A DNA stretch of 64,000 nt from Zonotrichia leucophrys gambelii (GCF_028769735.1 NC_088173.1:24740038-24804037); one strand, 5' to 3'. Positions 1 through 11,936 are shown, counted from the stretch's first letter. Program-made: numbers and translations. The notes: generated from the letters alone by a model not told the origin.

Positions 1-3000
1 CAATTTTATCTTAAGTAAAGAAATTATCTCAATTTGATTCCAAATAGCTGGTAACTACAGGTGACACCACAATTCACTCAGCTGTTTGAGAGGAGGAGAC
101 AACCAATCATTAAAAATTAATTAATCTGCCAGTATTGCATACAATCACACATGACTTCAGTTCATTAAGTCTTGCACTATTTCATACATGTTCAGACACA
201 TACCAGATTAAGAAAATGTATAAAGAGATTGCTATTTGTGTTTATATTGTATTTCAAATTCCTGACCTATAAAACATTCTAATTAAGGCAAATAATTAAT
301 AAGGTAAGCAGCTCACATAGCAAGGGAAATAAAATAAGGACACAAAGGCTGAGAAACTGAATCACCTAGATCATCTAGATCATATTGCACTGGATAACCT
401 ATCACTTTATTTTGGAAAACCAAATACGTAAAATAAGAGATTTTCTCCAGAAAAACAGTTCATTCAGGGCTACCACTGAATGAAGCTGGATTTTTCTAGG
501 ATCAGTATAAAACTCCCTTTGAGGTAATTAAGAAATAAGTTTAACATCCTTATATAGCTTCCTAAATTTTTCAAATTTCATGGAAGACTGTACAGTAGAG
601 ATGCTGTTTGCCCACATGGTCCTGTGCAAACTCTGCTTGTGGCTGAAAACCTCTGTGTTTAACAGCTTATTTCGGAGTAGCTAAAACAATTACATGATAG
701 AATAGGACAATAAGTGCTATTTCCTTGCTCTACTTGTTAAACAAAAAGTTAAATTCATCTTGTGGTAGAGCCTTCTTTAAGACAATCTGTTCTTCAGTTC
801 TAGCACATCAGTGTTCCTGGAGTCATATTTGTTCATCACATACAAGCCTATGTACCACAGTAACACTGTTCTAAACTATTAAATGCTACAGGCAAAAACA
901 TTTTTGATTGATTTAAGAACTTTTGATAGATTTAAGAAGCTAGGGGCAAGAACCATCTCACAAATCCACCTAGAAGACTCTGCATAAAAGCAAATAATTT
1001 CTTAAAACCCAAATAAATTCACCATTTATGTTAGAACACCCCACCATGATCAATATTTTGTAGAGTTCTTTTCCTACAGGTAGTACTAACAGTTTCAATG
1101 CAGCTCTGCAGGATCACAGTGATCAATTTTAAAACATAAGAAGGCGAAAAAAATGTAGATTAAAGGTGGCTTTCATAAAAAGTTCAACTGCACATTCAAA
1201 TTTAACTACAGAACTTCCTCATTACTGCTTTTACAGAAAAAAATGGGGATGTAAGCATCAAATACTGGATGCAAGGATGAAAACTTTCTACATCTTCACC
1301 AAGATTCAGAAGTGAAGACACTCATGTGAAATTGTGGTAATCACAACATCTACACACATCTATCATTTAAAGTTCCACTACAGAAATGCACACAGACTTT
1401 AGCATCTCTGTAGTTCTTGCAGGTGCCAGACAAGGGGCTGTACTTTGTAAGAAGCTGCCAATCCCCAGAACAGCATGGATTGTGTTACCCAGGGCTTGGT
1501 CTGTTTCCTCACTAAAGCAGCCACAACTTTAGAACACATTAGGTGACTGCTGTACCAGGACATGTGCTACCATCTGCTGCAATAGAACAACTCAAAGAGA
1601 TCATCCTTGGAAAAAACATGCTTGATCCATATTCGGTTCCACAAGAACCAAACCTTTCCACATCACTCCTGCCCTTCTGGGTTCTCTTTTACCCCCTATC
1701 CCAATTGTGCAAATCCACACAAACACTGCACCACAGCAGAAGAGAAGACACAGATCAGACTGAGAGTCATTCCCCTCACAGTGCAGCTACCTTAAATGCA
1801 TACTGGATTACAGCCTCAGTAATTTCAAGGTTTGCTCATCATAAATAAAACCACATGGTTTTTGACTCCTGGGGATTTAAGTATCACTTTTTCAACTGGC
1901 AAATAAAAAGCAAAACAAAGCAAGAACTTATAAACAACATAGTGAGCTTCCTCTAGGACGAAAACATAAAGAGACATTTAACCATTTATAATAAATGGTT
2001 ATAAGAGCATACTTATGTACTTTTCATTAAAAAGGCAAATTCATATTTGCTTATTCATGAAAATATGAAGTAAATGTCATCAACAACAAATTAATTTTGA
2101 GTAAGGAGTATATTCCTCACATACTTACATCACTTAGGTAAATGATTGATGGTCTCAGAAATGAGAACTGTAGGATTCTCAACAATCAGATCAGCTTTTC
2201 TAAGCAAGATTCACTGGTTCCTTCACTTACTTTTCTCCTAGATTAATTGCCAATAAGGCAACAGCAAGACACCTTATGTCTAAAATTAAGTTTATTAGAC
2301 ACTTTCATTGTTGTCTTACTACTTAACTGCATAAAGAATGTAAATTTTTGTAACACTGAAGAAAATCTCTGGTAGAAAAACGACCATTTTAATGACTATT
2401 TCAATTTCTAAGACACTTTCACTAATTCTTGTCAAGATAGAGATCAACCACCTTTTTTTTAAAAAAAAAGTACTATACTATAAAAGTAATACTTTTTTTA
2501 AAAAAAGGTACTATAAAGAATCGTATTAAACACTTCCTGCTGCAATCACACCATAGTTTCTTTTTAATGCTCTTGAATTTCCTGGTTGCTCCACTTGCAA
2601 GATCTAATTATGCTTGGGAGTTAGAAGACATGATGGAGAAGAAGACTGGAGAACAGGGGTGCTGCTGACTTTCACATTCTCCATGCTACATCAACCCGGC
2701 CCTAAACTATTTAAAGCTCTGCTCATCTCCAGATTAGCTGAGCCATGGGCTGCCATTATGGTTTCAACTTGTACCAAATCAGAAAAAAACCAGCTGATCA
2801 AGCTACTGCCTCAGCTTCCAGTTCTGCCAATCTAACACTCTTCTGTGTTTCTTATTCCTGACATTTTAACTGTGTGAGTACACATGCACATACCTACATA
2901 AACATAAACACGATTCAGAAAGTTTTGGAGTTGCACTGATCAAATGACATCCTTCTCCAGCCCTGCAAAAAGAACCCTTCTGTTATCTTCTCTAGAGAAT

Positions 3001-3450
3001 CAACTCTAAGTAACAGAGCCACCGACTGCAAAGTGATAACTCCTTGCTACCTTTTCCACCAAGCATAAAAAGCACACGTGAGAAACAGAAACTACATCCT
3101 GGGCTGGATGTTCAGAATGATCCCCTCCAAAGACTTTCATGCAATTAAAAGCTATTAGTGGCTTTTGGTTAAAAATAACCCATTAGAGCGGTACTATAAG
3201 AAATTCTGGAAGAACTGCCACTCCTTCGGACACAATTACACATGCAACACCTGCTTGTCGCACAACACCAAAGCGCTTCCATGCTTTAAGAACAGTAAGC
3301 AAAACACAAATTGGCACACTTAAAACAGTAATTGCCAGGGTGTGGAATAACTCCCAGGGGCACAAAATTTACACAGCATCTAGAGCTTTCTTCCTCCACC
3401 AACACACAGCTTCCCTCTCTCTCTCTCTCGTGGAACCCGCCTGCTCCCGA
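1..3450. other. ARFIP1: Non-coding DNA, presumed first intron of ARFIP1 (minus strand)
   Basis: I see no coding exon here. Open frames are short and composition-driven, and the DNA is AT-rich with homopolymer runs. The only structured piece I note is a duplicated T/A homopolymer motif at 2452-2515. Assignment to an ARFIP1 intron is inference. In other vertebrates ARFIP1 lies head-to-head with TIGD4, and the CpG island to the right carries a good minus-strand splice donor whose intron would run leftward through this stretch. I looked for the start of the ARFIP1 protein on the minus strand and did not find it. Confidence 0.5.
2452..2515. repeat. Duplicated T-run/A-run motif
   Basis: A motif of the form C(T)7-8(A)7-9 followed by GTACTATA occurs twice, at 2452-2477 and 2492-2515. 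Each copy is itself palindromic in its homopolymer part. The inner sequences AAAAAAAGTA and TACTTTTTTT form an additional inverted pair. This looks like local duplication by replication slippage and has no coding potential. Confidence 0.6.
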
Positions 3451-4110
3451 GCAGGGCGCTGCTCTCCCTGTGCTGCCGCCCAGCACGCCCGCACCGGGCC
3501 GTACGCGCCGGGCCGACCCTGACCCGCCGGGCGCTGCTGGTGCCCGGGGAACGGCGGCCCGGAGCCCGGCGAAGCGCGGCCGCCCCCGCGGGGTGACACG
3601 TCGGACGGGACGGAGCGGGAGGCGCGGCCCGGCCCTCCCCGAACCCGGGCCCAGCGGCTGCCCCGGCCCGGCCCGGCCCGTCCCTCACCTGCCGGCGGCG
3701 CCGCTGCGGCCCCGGGGGCGTCCTGCTGCGGGGGACGGCAGGGCAGGACGGAAGGAGGGAAGGGGGGACGGAGGAGGCCGGGCGGGGCGGCGCCGGCGGC
3801 CCCTCTCAAGCTTTATTTTCTTCCTTCTCCGGTGGCAGCAGGAGCCGGAAGCGCGGGGCCGGAAAGGGATGACGGCGGCGGCCTCTCTAGGCCGTCATGT
3901 CTATGGTCGCAGCCATGGCAACCACCGCCGGCACCGCCCGGCAGGCTGCGCCAGCCCCGCCGAGCCGAGCCCCTGCGGTCGGGACCGGAGCGGCAGGGAG
4001 GGAGCCCGGCCGGCTGTGGGCGCGGATGAGCGCGCCCGGGAGACGCTGCTCCGTGCCATGGCAGGGGCTCTGCCCGAAGCCACAGTGAGGAGGAAGAAAA
4101 GCATAACTAT
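3450..4110. promoter_or_regulatory. CpG island, probable divergent ARFIP1/TIGD4 promoter
   Basis: Composition switches abruptly from AT-rich to GC-rich with very many CpG dinucleotides between about 3450 and 4110, then returns to ordinary composition inside the TIGD4 coding sequence. A CpG island at the start of a plus-strand gene, with a consensus minus-strand splice donor at 3688/3687, fits a bidirectional promoter. The sequence GCAGCCATGGCAAC at about 3909-3922 resembles an RFX X-box (GTNRCC-RGYAAC) with one mismatch; this is only a motif match. The transcription start sites cannot be placed from sequence alone. Confidence 0.75.
3689..3860 (-). other. ARFIP1: Probable ARFIP1 non-coding first exon (5' UTR), 5' end approximate
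   Basis: On the minus strand the sequence GGCAG|GTGAGG forms a near-ideal splice donor, with the last exon base at 3689 and intron GT at 3688-3687. It lies inside the CpG island directly upstream of TIGD4. ARFIP1 encodes arfaptin-1, a BAR-domain protein that binds Arf and Arl1 GTPases at the trans-Golgi. In mammals it is transcribed divergently from TIGD4. No ARFIP1 coding sequence is visible in the window, so the assignment rests on gene order, strand, the island and the donor. The 5' limit given (about 3860) is a guess between the donor and the TIGD4 start. The long minus-strand open frames across this region reflect GC-rich composition, not protein. Confidence 0.45.
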
Positions 4111-5584
4111 CGAGGAGAAAATCGACATCATAAGCGCGGTGGAGAGCGGCGAGAAAAAGGCGGAGATTGCAGCCAAGTATGGCATCAAGAGGAACTCCCT
4201 GTCTTCGATTATGAAGAATAAGGAAAAAGTTTTGGAAGCCTTTGAAACTTTGCGGTTTGATCCTAAAAGGAAAAGACTGAGGACTGCTTTTTATGCCGAC
4301 CTGGAGGAAGCGTTGATGAAGTGGTACAGAATTGCACAGTGCCTGAATGTGCCGGTCAGTGGCCCCATGTTGCGCCTCAAGGCGAATGATTTTGCCCAGA
4401 AGCTTGGACACAGTGATTTTAAATGCAGCAATGGCTGGCTCGATCGATTCAAGTCGAGGTACGGTTTAGTTTTCAGAGCTCAGCCTGTAGAAGCAGCTGC
4501 TACTCCTGCAGTGGGTGCTCCAACTCTTTGGTACCAAAATGTACTTCCTTGTTATTTAAATGATTATCAGCCAAAAAATGTGTTTCACATACAGGAGACT
4601 GGGTTGTTGTATCAGATGTTACCACCTAACACGTTTACATTTAAAGGGGAAACTTTTTCTGTAGGCAAAGAAAGCAAAGAGAGCATCACTGTAGTGGTGG
4701 GTACAAATATGGATGGCTCTGAGAAACTCCCACTGCTCATTATAGGAAAAAGCAAAAGTTCACACTCTTTCAAAGATGTGAAATCGCTGCCAGTGGATTA
4801 TGAAGAAAATGATAGGGCATGCATGACTTCAGGAATCTTTGAACAGTGGATGCACAAACTTGATCATGGATTTCAAGCACAGGAGCGCCGAGTGGTTATT
4901 CTTGTTGATTCTCTCCCAGCTCACACAGAAGTAAAGAACCTGAAGTCTGTCAAATTAGTGTTCCTTCCTCCAGACTCTTCTTCATGTATAGCTATGAAAG
5001 AAAGGATTATCAGAAGTCTGAAGGTAAAATACAGGCACTGTCTTATCAAGAGATTTGTTGACTGTGTAGAAAGTAATAAAGAGTTTATGCTGACCCTTCT
5101 TGGTGCAATTGAGATGCTGTACCTGTGCTGGAGGAAAGTAACACCAGAGACTATTGCAAAAAGTTGCAATGGAGCAACTTTCAAATTAGAAACTGAGACA
5201 AATGAAAATAACAGTGAAGTTGAAAGTGATTTGGATTTGATTGCACATGCACGGGCAGCTGGAGTAGAGTTTCCAGAAGGTTTGTCTCTGGAAGAATATG
5301 CAGCTATAGATGATGGCTTGGTCACTTATGAAGTGCCCACAAATAATGAAAGAATGTGTGCCAAAGAAAGTGCATCAGATAAAGCTGAGACATTTGTTGG
5401 TGATGAAGATAAGGATGAAGATGATCAACTTCAGGGAGCTGAACAGCTTTTACCATCCAAAAATGAGGCTTTGAGTGCTTTGGATACCCTTCGAAAGTTT
5501 CTCAGAAGTCAGGACACAGATGATTCTCTTTATGATTCCCTAGCTGACTTGGAGAATTTTATTCAACATATAGCATGTGAATAA
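4058..5584 (+). CDS. TIGD4: TIGD4, tigger transposable element-derived protein 4 (domesticated pogo transposase), 508 aa, single exon
   Basis: This is a nuclear DNA-binding protein descended from a Tigger/pogo (Tc1/mariner superfamily) transposase; the biological role of TIGD4 is unknown. Visible parts are: an N-terminal Psq/CENP-B-type helix-turn-helix at residues about 14-66 ([14 protein letters not shown], then [18 protein letters not shown]); a CENP-B/Tc5-type second helix-turn-helix at about 75-140 ([22 protein letters not shown]); a DDE endonuclease-like domain at about 155-365; and an acidic, low-complexity C-terminal tail with a final conserved [12 protein letters not shown]...LADLENFI segment. 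At the expected catalytic positions Asp is replaced by Gln179 (HIQETG), retained as Asp284 (VDSLPAH) and lost at the third site (AMKERI near 314), so cleavage activity is unlikely. The length is close to the roughly 512 aa of human TIGD4 as I recall it. The ATG at 4058 is chosen for its Kozak context (GTGCCATGG) and because its N-terminus resembles the known protein. An in-frame ATG at 3869 would add 63 residues. The frame is intact and intronless. Confidence 0.95.
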   Translation: MAGALPEATVRRKKSITIEEKIDIISAVESGEKKAEIAAKYGIKRNSLSSIMKNKEKVLEAFETLRFDPKRKRLRTAFYADLEEALMKWYRIAQCLNVPVSGPMLRLKANDFAQKLGHSDFKCSNGWLDRFKSRYGLVFRAQPVEAAATPAVGAPTLWYQNVLPCYLNDYQPKNVFHIQETGLLYQMLPPNTFTFKGETFSVGKESKESITVVVGTNMDGSEKLPLLIIGKSKSSHSFKDVKSLPVDYEENDRACMTSGIFEQWMHKLDHGFQAQERRVVILVDSLPAHTEVKNLKSVKLVFLPPDSSSCIAMKERIIRSLKVKYRHCLIKRFVDCVESNKEFMLTLLGAIEMLYLCWRKVTPETIAKSCNGATFKLETETNENNSEVESDLDLIAHARAAGVEFPEGLSLEEYAAIDDGLVTYEVPTNNERMCAKESASDKAETFVGDEDKDEDDQLQGAEQLLPSKNEALSALDTLRKFLRSQDTDDSLYDSLADLENFIQHIACE

Positions 5585-6704
5585 ATATTTTAGCAAAGTG
5601 GGAAAGCATGTAATTGGAAAAAAATTATATAATCAAAGATAGTTTAAAAACAAGCATTGCTGAACTGTTCTCTGGTATGTTTTGCTCAGGTGCCTAGATG
5701 AACATAACAAAACTATGAAAAAAGGGCTATGAACTGAAATTTTCCACAAAATCAGGAGCAAATAGCATATATTTGAGGTGAAGAGAGGGAGTAAGCTGAA
5801 CCCTTAAAATGCTAACTTTATTTAGTACAGTGGAGGCAAAAGAAATTCTTTGAGCAGTTTGGTGCACTCAGGATAAATTGTTGACCACTTGGAATTCTTT
5901 CTTCAAGAGACTAGCACTTCAACACATCAATAATTTCACTGGTGTTTTTGGAGTTTTGACAGTGGAGTCATAAATATTTATCCCTTTGGTGCTTTTGATA
6001 CATAAACACAAAATTGAATAACACAGAAAATACATGTTTAAATTCTGAGAAGTAAGGCATTTTAAAAAGAAATATTTTTTGCCCTTTATCAAGAATTCTG
6101 GCCATCTTTACTCATGCAGCAGATGATGAACAGCAGAAAGTTACCACAGCTTTGAATGTGCTGTTTTGTTTTCTTAAAACTGCTCATGTGTGGATACACT
6201 CAAATGGCATAATCATTTATCCAAGAGTCAAAAGACAAACAAACCTTTACTTCAAAAAGGAAAGTCATTCTCTCCTTTTCAGCCTTTTTGGTGCATAGAT
6301 TTGATGTAGGTTTTTTTGTGCTACTCCATGTATTTCTACAGGAATTAAACCCCAGTATCTGGAGTAAAAAAGCTCACTGAGCTCTTGTTTTATTTTCAGT
6401 ACTTGGAGGCTTTGCTGTAGGATTCAATGCACTAATGTGGTTTATCACTACAAGTGCCGTTACCAAGGGTGCTGTTTGCATGACTGCAGTGTGAAGTTGT
6501 GTAAATCACAGGACATTTACATGTCTTTGAGTATGCATTTCAAACAAGGTAATCATATCAGAGCCAAAAGCCACAGTGTATATGACCTTCTGGCTTTTTT
6601 CAAAACCTGTTTTAAATCTTTTCCATATCTATAAATTGAATTTTTTTTTCGAAATTTGGAGATAATAATTTTTCTAATTTAGAGGCCCTTTAGGAAGCCT
6701 GTGT

Positions 6705-6710
6705 AATAAA
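6705..6710 (+). terminator. TIGD4: Candidate poly(A) signal AATAAA (TIGD4, proximal)
   Basis: AATAAA is followed directly by an A/T-rich stretch, about 1.1 kb past the TIGD4 stop codon. There is no strong GT-rich downstream element nearby, so it is weaker than the site at 7072. Confidence 0.3.
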
Positions 6711-7071
6711 AAAATCTATTATGCTGCCTAAAATTAAACCATGAGAAAAAAATCTCATGCATATGTGAATCTTCAGTCTTAAATAAATAGTTTGGCTATA
6801 GCTTTGTTTACTGTTTTGGTTTTTTTTTTTCTGGTGTAGGACAGTTTATCCATTTTCATTGTTGTGAAATCATTTCAGAAAATGTATCAGATTGTTGGAA
6901 GACAGTGAAAATATTAGAGTTGGTGAGAAAAAGCTTTTGGCTGTAAGAACATTTTACTAGAACCCCTTCCAAAAACACCCCAAAAACCTCTGGTATCTTG
7001 TTGTGAAATATATTATGTAAATTCCATCCAAAGAATATTCTGATTAATTAAGAAATTTCTGTTGAAGTCCC

Positions 7072-7081
7072 AATAAATAAA
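7072..7081 (+). terminator. TIGD4: Candidate overlapping poly(A) signals AATAAATAAA (TIGD4)
   Basis: Two overlapping AATAAA hexamers (7072-7077 and 7076-7081) lie about 1.5 kb after the TIGD4 stop, making this a plausible main 3' end. No transcript evidence is available. Confidence 0.4.
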
Positions 7082-9121
7082 GTCCTACATGGAGATTTAT
7101 AGAACTGGTGAAAAACATACTCCTCTGAATTCTGTCTTCTGGGTATTTAGTATTTTTAAACAGATGCAAAATCTTTTCAGTTAACAAACTGTGTCACGTT
7201 CTTCTTGCTTAAATACTTCAGAACAAGCTTATGAAAAGTACTTAAGCTTATTTGAAGTTCATCTAAATCCCACATACATCTGTAGATAATTTTTCTATAG
7301 TAATCTTCCAATTTAAAATAGATTCTTTGCAACAGCTTTTCCTGCTAAAGATAAGTTTAGGGAAAAGTTTCTCTTATCCATATAGTAAATGTGTAATTTG
7401 TTATAATTTGACTCCATGTGGCCCTCACTGGCCTGGGTTCCAGATAAAGAACCTCTCTGTTTCCTCCTGAGAGAATTCAGAGTGTGAAGGTGTTGGATCT
7501 GAATGAGGAAGACTCATGTATGTAAGCAGCAAATCTTGGTTAAACAAGTGTGCACTCTACAAGAAGTATAACTTTTGCAAGAAGAGGCTTGTAAAATCAG
7601 CAGATGGGAAGTAACATTGTTAGCTGGAAAGGAAGGAAATGAATTACTGAGTGTTTTCATACTCCCTCATGAAAGCAACAGGAAGGATTTACTAATTTGG
7701 CCTGGACTTTGAAGGTGAATTGTGAAACTTGCTTTAAAAAACATACAGCCTGTCAAAATCCTGTATCTTTAGAGAATTTATGACTTTTTCCTAGCCTCCT
7801 AGTTCATTCTGAGAAACCAAACTAAAATGCACTCACTGAAACTGGTTGTGTCAGACACTTTATATTCTAACACTATTGCTTTCAAAGTTATTTAGGAGCC
7901 CAAATATTTCTCCTCACTTGTATTTTGGTCACATTTATAGTGAGTGAAAATGAAATCCATTCTGAAGTTGCGACTTTTTCAGGTGTTTGTCATGGGGAGA
8001 TGCAGACTCCCAGATCTGAAGTACAAACACTGGAAAAGGAAGCAGTGTGCTGTGTAAATGTTTGTCAGTTCAGCCTGTGCACACAGTTTGAGCTGGAGAT
8101 CTCTTTACATTGTCTGGGTAACCACCAGCACACTGGTTTTTTACATCCTGGTGTGGTATCTTTTGGAGGGAGAGGAAGAATATACCTTTAGATTGCATCA
8201 TATTTAAAATGAAGAACCTTTTCTTCAAAAGGCAGGTAGCTAAGGCTGTTGTTTGCTTTAATACTTTATTATAAGTATGGAAAATAAGGTGCTTTTTCTC
8301 TGTAGCTTTTCTGCCTCGTGTTATGGTTAGATAGTGATTATGTTCTTCAGCATCAAGTCACTGAGGCTGCTTTCGGTAACCCAAAAATGACTTCTAGAAG
8401 TGGGAACTGAAAATATGAAGTTTTAAAAATATAACTGATGTCTAGACAAGGTCAAAATAGAAAAAAATATTTTGAAGGTATGTTTGATATAATAAAAAAT
8501 ATCCTCAGATTCATTCTTGAGATAAGCAATATGTAGAACAAATATGCTCTTCAAAAATGCATGTTTTTTGAAAACTGTTAGAAATATTACACTCTGATTT
8601 TTTTGTGTGTGTTTGTTACTGTATGTGCAGTTCTGGATACCTTTCAGATCTATAAAATCTTATTTAAAACTGTTACCAGAAGGAAGATTTCTCTCCCCTA
8701 ATGGTAAAAGGAAATAACAATTTTTGTACCCTTAGGCAAAAATGGAAGAGAGGAGGCAGTCGGGGATCCACAGGAGAGCAAACCATGTGTGCCTGTATAT
8801 CCAAGATTTGTGACATTTTGATAGCTAAGCAATCATGGGAGTAAATAAGTTGATGGTTTCACATTATTACACAAATCTTGAGGATAATACTCTCAAACAC
8901 ACAGAATACTAAGTGATTTTAATTTTTATGTGCAATATTTTTGTAAAGTTAAAATGTAACATGAGAATATTAGTAAAATACCTCCAAGTTTTTTGGTGGT
9001 TGTGTTTATTGAAATGATAGAATAATATTGGCCTACTCAAGACTTACCTGAAATGTGTGGTGACTGGGCACCCATGGAATGTAATGACAGTTTTTCCATG
9101 TTGTTTTATTCCTTTAATATC

Positions 9122-9127
9122 AATAAA
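9122..9127 (+). terminator. TIGD4: Candidate distal poly(A) signal AATAAA (TIGD4)
   Basis: AATAAAAGCTGGTG is followed by T- and GT-containing sequence, about 3.5 kb after the stop codon. It would be the distal end if TIGD4 has a long 3' UTR. Confidence 0.35.
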
Positions 9128-10529
9128 AGCTGGTGCTTCCTACTTTTGGGAGGCATTTGTTAAATGAAGGGTTTGCAAAGTTCTCATTGAGAATTGAATG
9201 CTGCTGTGGCCACAGAATAGATTTTATATTTATGCAAGGAAGTCAGTGTTTGTATCTAAATGTTTTATATGTCTGTTTTGGGGGGACCCTTCCTTGAAAA
9301 TCAGAACAAAGCCTAGTCAATTAATAAGCAAACAAATCGAACTGAAATTTTTGCAGTGGGAGGAGTGACAGCATATTTCTGTTAATTCATGCTTTAACAA
9401 CAGAAAAAAAATCTTTGCAACAGATGAAAATATAAAAACTTGATGTCTGACAGCCTGATTTTACACACATCATTTATACTGGTAAAGCAGTGTGGTATAG
9501 ACATGTGATTCCCTTTTCCTGATACCACTGCACATCATTGGTTTATAGAAATGGGAATTCAGGTGTAGCTCATTTCCTTTCTTGGTAGCTCAGTTACTCT
9601 GTTTGAGCTGAATTTTCTCCTTTCAAATGTATCTGTTTAACTGCATTGGTCTAGTTAAAACCATGCAACCTCTGGGTTAAGGCAGAGTGGGGAAGCCAGT
9701 AGTGTCTTGCCAACTTATTCATAGCTGTGTCACCTCTGTTCTTTGAGCAGAATGGAAAAGTGCAAACTGCAAATTAGTGCTATCAGTAAAGTGAGCAAAT
9801 AGCACACTGAATTACCAAATCTGTTGAGTGAGAATGTGCCGTGTTTTTAACAATTTTTAAATTTGCTTTCTGTGTTTTACAATATTTCAGCTGAAAGTCA
9901 CATTCTCCCTAAGCTTTCATGTCGTGCTACCTCTGCCACAACATTCCAGCCTTGTGCATGAATAGCACCAAGGGGAACGGGTCACTCCCATCAACACACA
10001 GGTAGCCACAATCCATGTGAGTGGCTGTGTCACTGGGGAGGTGAGTTCCAGAGCTGGTTTGCATCCTCCTGCCCTTCCACGCTTGCACTGCTCTATGTGC
10101 TGTGCCAGCACTTGGCTGTAATCACCAAGGGAGTGACTCATCTGTCTGAGAAAGTTTGGTCTGATGGGATAGCGCAACCTCACCCCAAAGGCCAAATGAA
10201 ATAATTGATGGTTTATTGCTTGAAGACTGTGGGACCCAGGATTGTTGAGGAGGGCATTAAGATATCTCAGCTCTCCTGGTCCCTGCTCAGTAGCAAGGCT
10301 GAAAGAGAAGTTCTTGCCCTGGAGAAGTTCTTACAAAACACTCGCTATTCAAGAACTCTTTCAACATGTGGTAACTAGTTGTTGGATTTCTCATCTGAAG
10401 TCAGCCACTTCTCTTGAGAGATGTACTCTCTATCATGCATGCAAGGAGACAACCTAATGAAAGCTCTGCTTTTCTTCTAGCAGCATTGGTGCCTCTATTT
10501 TTAACCTGTATAAATGATGCAATATGATA

Positions 10530-11540
10530 CTTTGCTATTCAAAATTCTATTTCTTTCCCCTTCCACCTTTTATTCATCCATTGCCCGTATCATTTTATAT
10601 TCATTGATATCCTGACAATTCCAATGTTAATGTTAGGATTGTTGGCCCAACCTTCTGGCACACTGCTTTCCTCCTTACACTCCCTATTTCTAATATTATC
10701 TTTTGCAGATTATATTTTTGAACTGTCTCATGTATCAGCTAGTATCACCCTCTTGGTACACATCCTCGTGATCCTAGGCCCTAATTTCTCCATTGCTGTA
10801 TTTAGTGCCTTTCCCAAATCCCTGCTTCATTTAGCTAAAAACATTTATTATGTCATTATTTGTTTTTGTCTTTTCCTTTTGCAGAGAGGGTGAGCAGTGC
10901 TTTTTCCAGCAGTTCCCCAGAATGTCCAAGAGAACTGGTAACAAAACACACAATCTCCCTCTCCTTTCAGGTGTCTCCATTTTCTCTTTCTGTCAGTGGT
11001 CCCTTCTGACCTGTTCTTTTGAAATTCTCAATTTGACATTTAGTATCTTTGTTTAAACTGCTCCTATTTCTCATTCATCTCTTACCCCTACCTGCCTATA
11101 TAGTATCCTTCCCACATTCCATTTTTATGTTTACATTTCTAAATATCATATTGCTACTCAGCTCTTTGGCTCTTTCTTCCTCCTCTTTTACTGGCCCCAT
11201 CTCATATTTACACTGCATTTCAAACTCCCTTTTCTTCCTTTCTATGATTTCATGTCCAGTTCTCTCCTCCAAAAACAAATACTTAACTCTTTCTGGAGAC
11301 AACCAGTTTTTTTACTTTCTATCTTACTTGGCATGTCTCCATGATATTTGTACATCAAATATTATGTAATGATTAAAAGTATGTCTTCTTCCCTAACTTT
11401 ACCTCTTTGTATTTTTCCCCCATCCTTTATGCTTAGTCATTTCAAGTCTTGCCTTTGTTTGAAACTTTCTTTTGCACTCCTGATCACCAGCATGAATTTT
11501 ATTCTTTTTTTTTACCTTGTAAAAAATAAACCCACAAAAA
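10530..11540 (+). other. Pyrimidine-rich (C/T-skewed) segment ending in an A-rich tract
   Basis: For about 1 kb the plus strand is dominated by C and T, with many TTTC, CTTT and TCCC runs. It ends in an A-rich stretch at about 11521-11545. Short hydrophobic open frames here (for example 10624-10893 and 11049-11369) follow from the T/C bias and show no conserved motif. It could be an old, unrecognised repeat or a simple compositional tract. Confidence 0.4.
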
Positions 11541-11892
11541 AAAACCTGCACAAAGACAGAGTTTAGGACTGTTTCTTGACATAGCTAACTGTGTTACAAT
11601 GTTGTATTAAAAAGTCAGATTGAAAGCCAGCTCAAACATTAGCTAATATCTATTTAGGTTTTTATTTGAACTTACATATTTTGTTGTTTATTTTTGCTTT
11701 TTGCTATTTCAATAGCTCTTTGTGAGACTTCAGGTGTTTGTGCCATGTGTAGCAAGCCCATATGGCCTGAGATCGTAGAGAAAGGCAGGTAGAACATAAA
11801 AAAGGAGGGGTTAAAATGCAGGGTTCTGGTCTATTGAGATTCCCCTGCAGGAACTCAAGGGAGAATTTGTAAGTCAGGTTAAGGAGAACTTT

Positions 11893-11932
11893 TTATTAAA
11901 AATCAACATTGATTGATGTTGATTTTTAATAA
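11893..11932. repeat. Perfect inverted repeat, 17-bp arms, 6-nt loop
   Basis: The left arm 11893-11909 (TTATTAAAAATCAACAT) and right arm 11916-11932 are exact reverse complements around a 6-nt loop. It lies 4 bp before a second, longer fold-back. Confidence 0.85.
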
Positions 11933-11936
11933 ACAA

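Larger units (their letters stand above)
5585..9160 (+). other. TIGD4: TIGD4 3' untranslated region (extent uncertain)
   Basis: There is no credible coding sequence after the TIGD4 stop. The DNA is AT-rich and holds several candidate polyadenylation signals (6705, 7072/7076, 9122). How much of this is transcribed 3' UTR depends on which signal is used, and the sequence does not decide it. I see no repeat that I can name. Confidence 0.5.

Noticed and set aside
3332..4057. Open frame of 242 codons upstream of and continuous with TIGD4
   Set aside because: It is open because the CpG island lacks A/T-rich stop codons. It has no family similarity, begins before the island, and contains the presumed ARFIP1 exon on the other strand. 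Only the ATG at 3869 is kept as a possible alternative start.
3887..4411. Minus-strand frame of 174 codons over the TIGD4 start
   Set aside because: It is a shadow of the TIGD4 coding strand and the GC-rich island, with no independent support.
4921..5325. Minus-strand frame of 134 codons inside TIGD4
   Set aside because: Antisense shadow of the DDE region.
10624..11369. Hydrophobic small frames that look like membrane proteins
   Set aside because: They sit in the pyrimidine-rich tract, where TTT, CTT and TCT codons give Phe, Leu and Ser by composition alone. There is no signal peptide logic and no splice support.
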